Origin: CAZABP01 sp964483245
Lineage (GTDB): Bacteria; Planctomycetota; UBA1135; UBA2386
Direction of reading: 5' to 3'
Assembly: GCA_964483245.1 (NCBI GenBank)
Contig: CAZABP010000079.1
Span: 1 to 15,398 of the forward strand
Length of the DNA stretch: 15,398 nt
Below the pieces are notes generated by a model. The model did not search any database and was not told where the DNA came from. It saw only the letters and a list, made by a program, of their open reading frames with translations. The position numbers were made by a program, and so were the translations under genes. Below are positions 13,375 to 15,398 of this stretch, in pieces (position 1 is the stretch's first letter; each line of letters begins with the position of its first letter).

Positions 13375-15398
<2,024 letters not shown>

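Overview
This GC-rich window (roughly 70% G+C by eye) reads like a bacterial chromosome, most plausibly Planctomycetota. That placement is inference. It rests on an ECF-type sigma factor next to a membrane-anchored Ser/Thr kinase with TPR repeats, a secreted orphan protein, the scarcity of Shine-Dalgarno sequences, and a ValRS with lineage-style insertions. No rRNA, tRNA, IS element or CRISPR array was found. Most of the long antisense reading frames are by-products of GC-rich codon usage.

Layout. Plus strand 144-2765: a FabZ-like dehydratase, a multi-pass GT-C-type membrane glycosyltransferase, and a pterin-4a-carbinolamine dehydratase that starts on the ATGA stop of the glycosyltransferase. 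Minus strand 5698-2732: an apparent operon of a degenerate response-regulator receiver, a Pus10-type tRNA pseudouridine synthase, and a second GT-C protein related to the first. The two glycosyltransferase genes therefore converge on the small pterin enzyme. Plus strand 5804-8778: a divergent RNase HII-like protein, a B12-binding-type radical SAM protein, and a short selenoprotein gene. An intergenic patch at 8779-9035 is dense in inverted and direct repeats. A secreted protein of unknown function follows on the minus strand (10157-9036). Plus strand 10218-13217 holds the Ser/Thr kinase and the sigma factor. A second copy of the intergenic repeat comes next, then valS, which runs off the right end just before its KMSKS loop.

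The most notable content is a gene split by an in-frame stop. At 8527-8778 a SelW/Rdx-family protein is encoded with an in-frame TGA exactly where the family has selenocysteine (C-x-x-U). A GC-rich hairpin lies 22 nt beyond the TGA, at the spacing expected of a bacterial SECIS element. The second is Pus10, a tRNA modification enzyme family known mainly from archaea and eukaryotes; here it appears as a short form with its zinc ribbon and catalytic domain but no N-terminal THUMP region. Others are an RNase HII-like protein with a Glu at the fourth catalytic position, a receiver domain without its phosphoacceptor Asp, and a dispersed intergenic repeat family with two copies in 4.4 kb, each ending in CTGACACC.

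Functionally the window mixes housekeeping (fatty acid dehydration, tRNA charging and modification, possibly RNA-DNA hybrid turnover), envelope work (two GT-C enzymes, the secreted protein, possibly the radical SAM enzyme) and signalling (the kinase with its sigma factor, and the pseudo-receiver). Apart from the operon-like runs, nothing suggests one pathway across the whole window.
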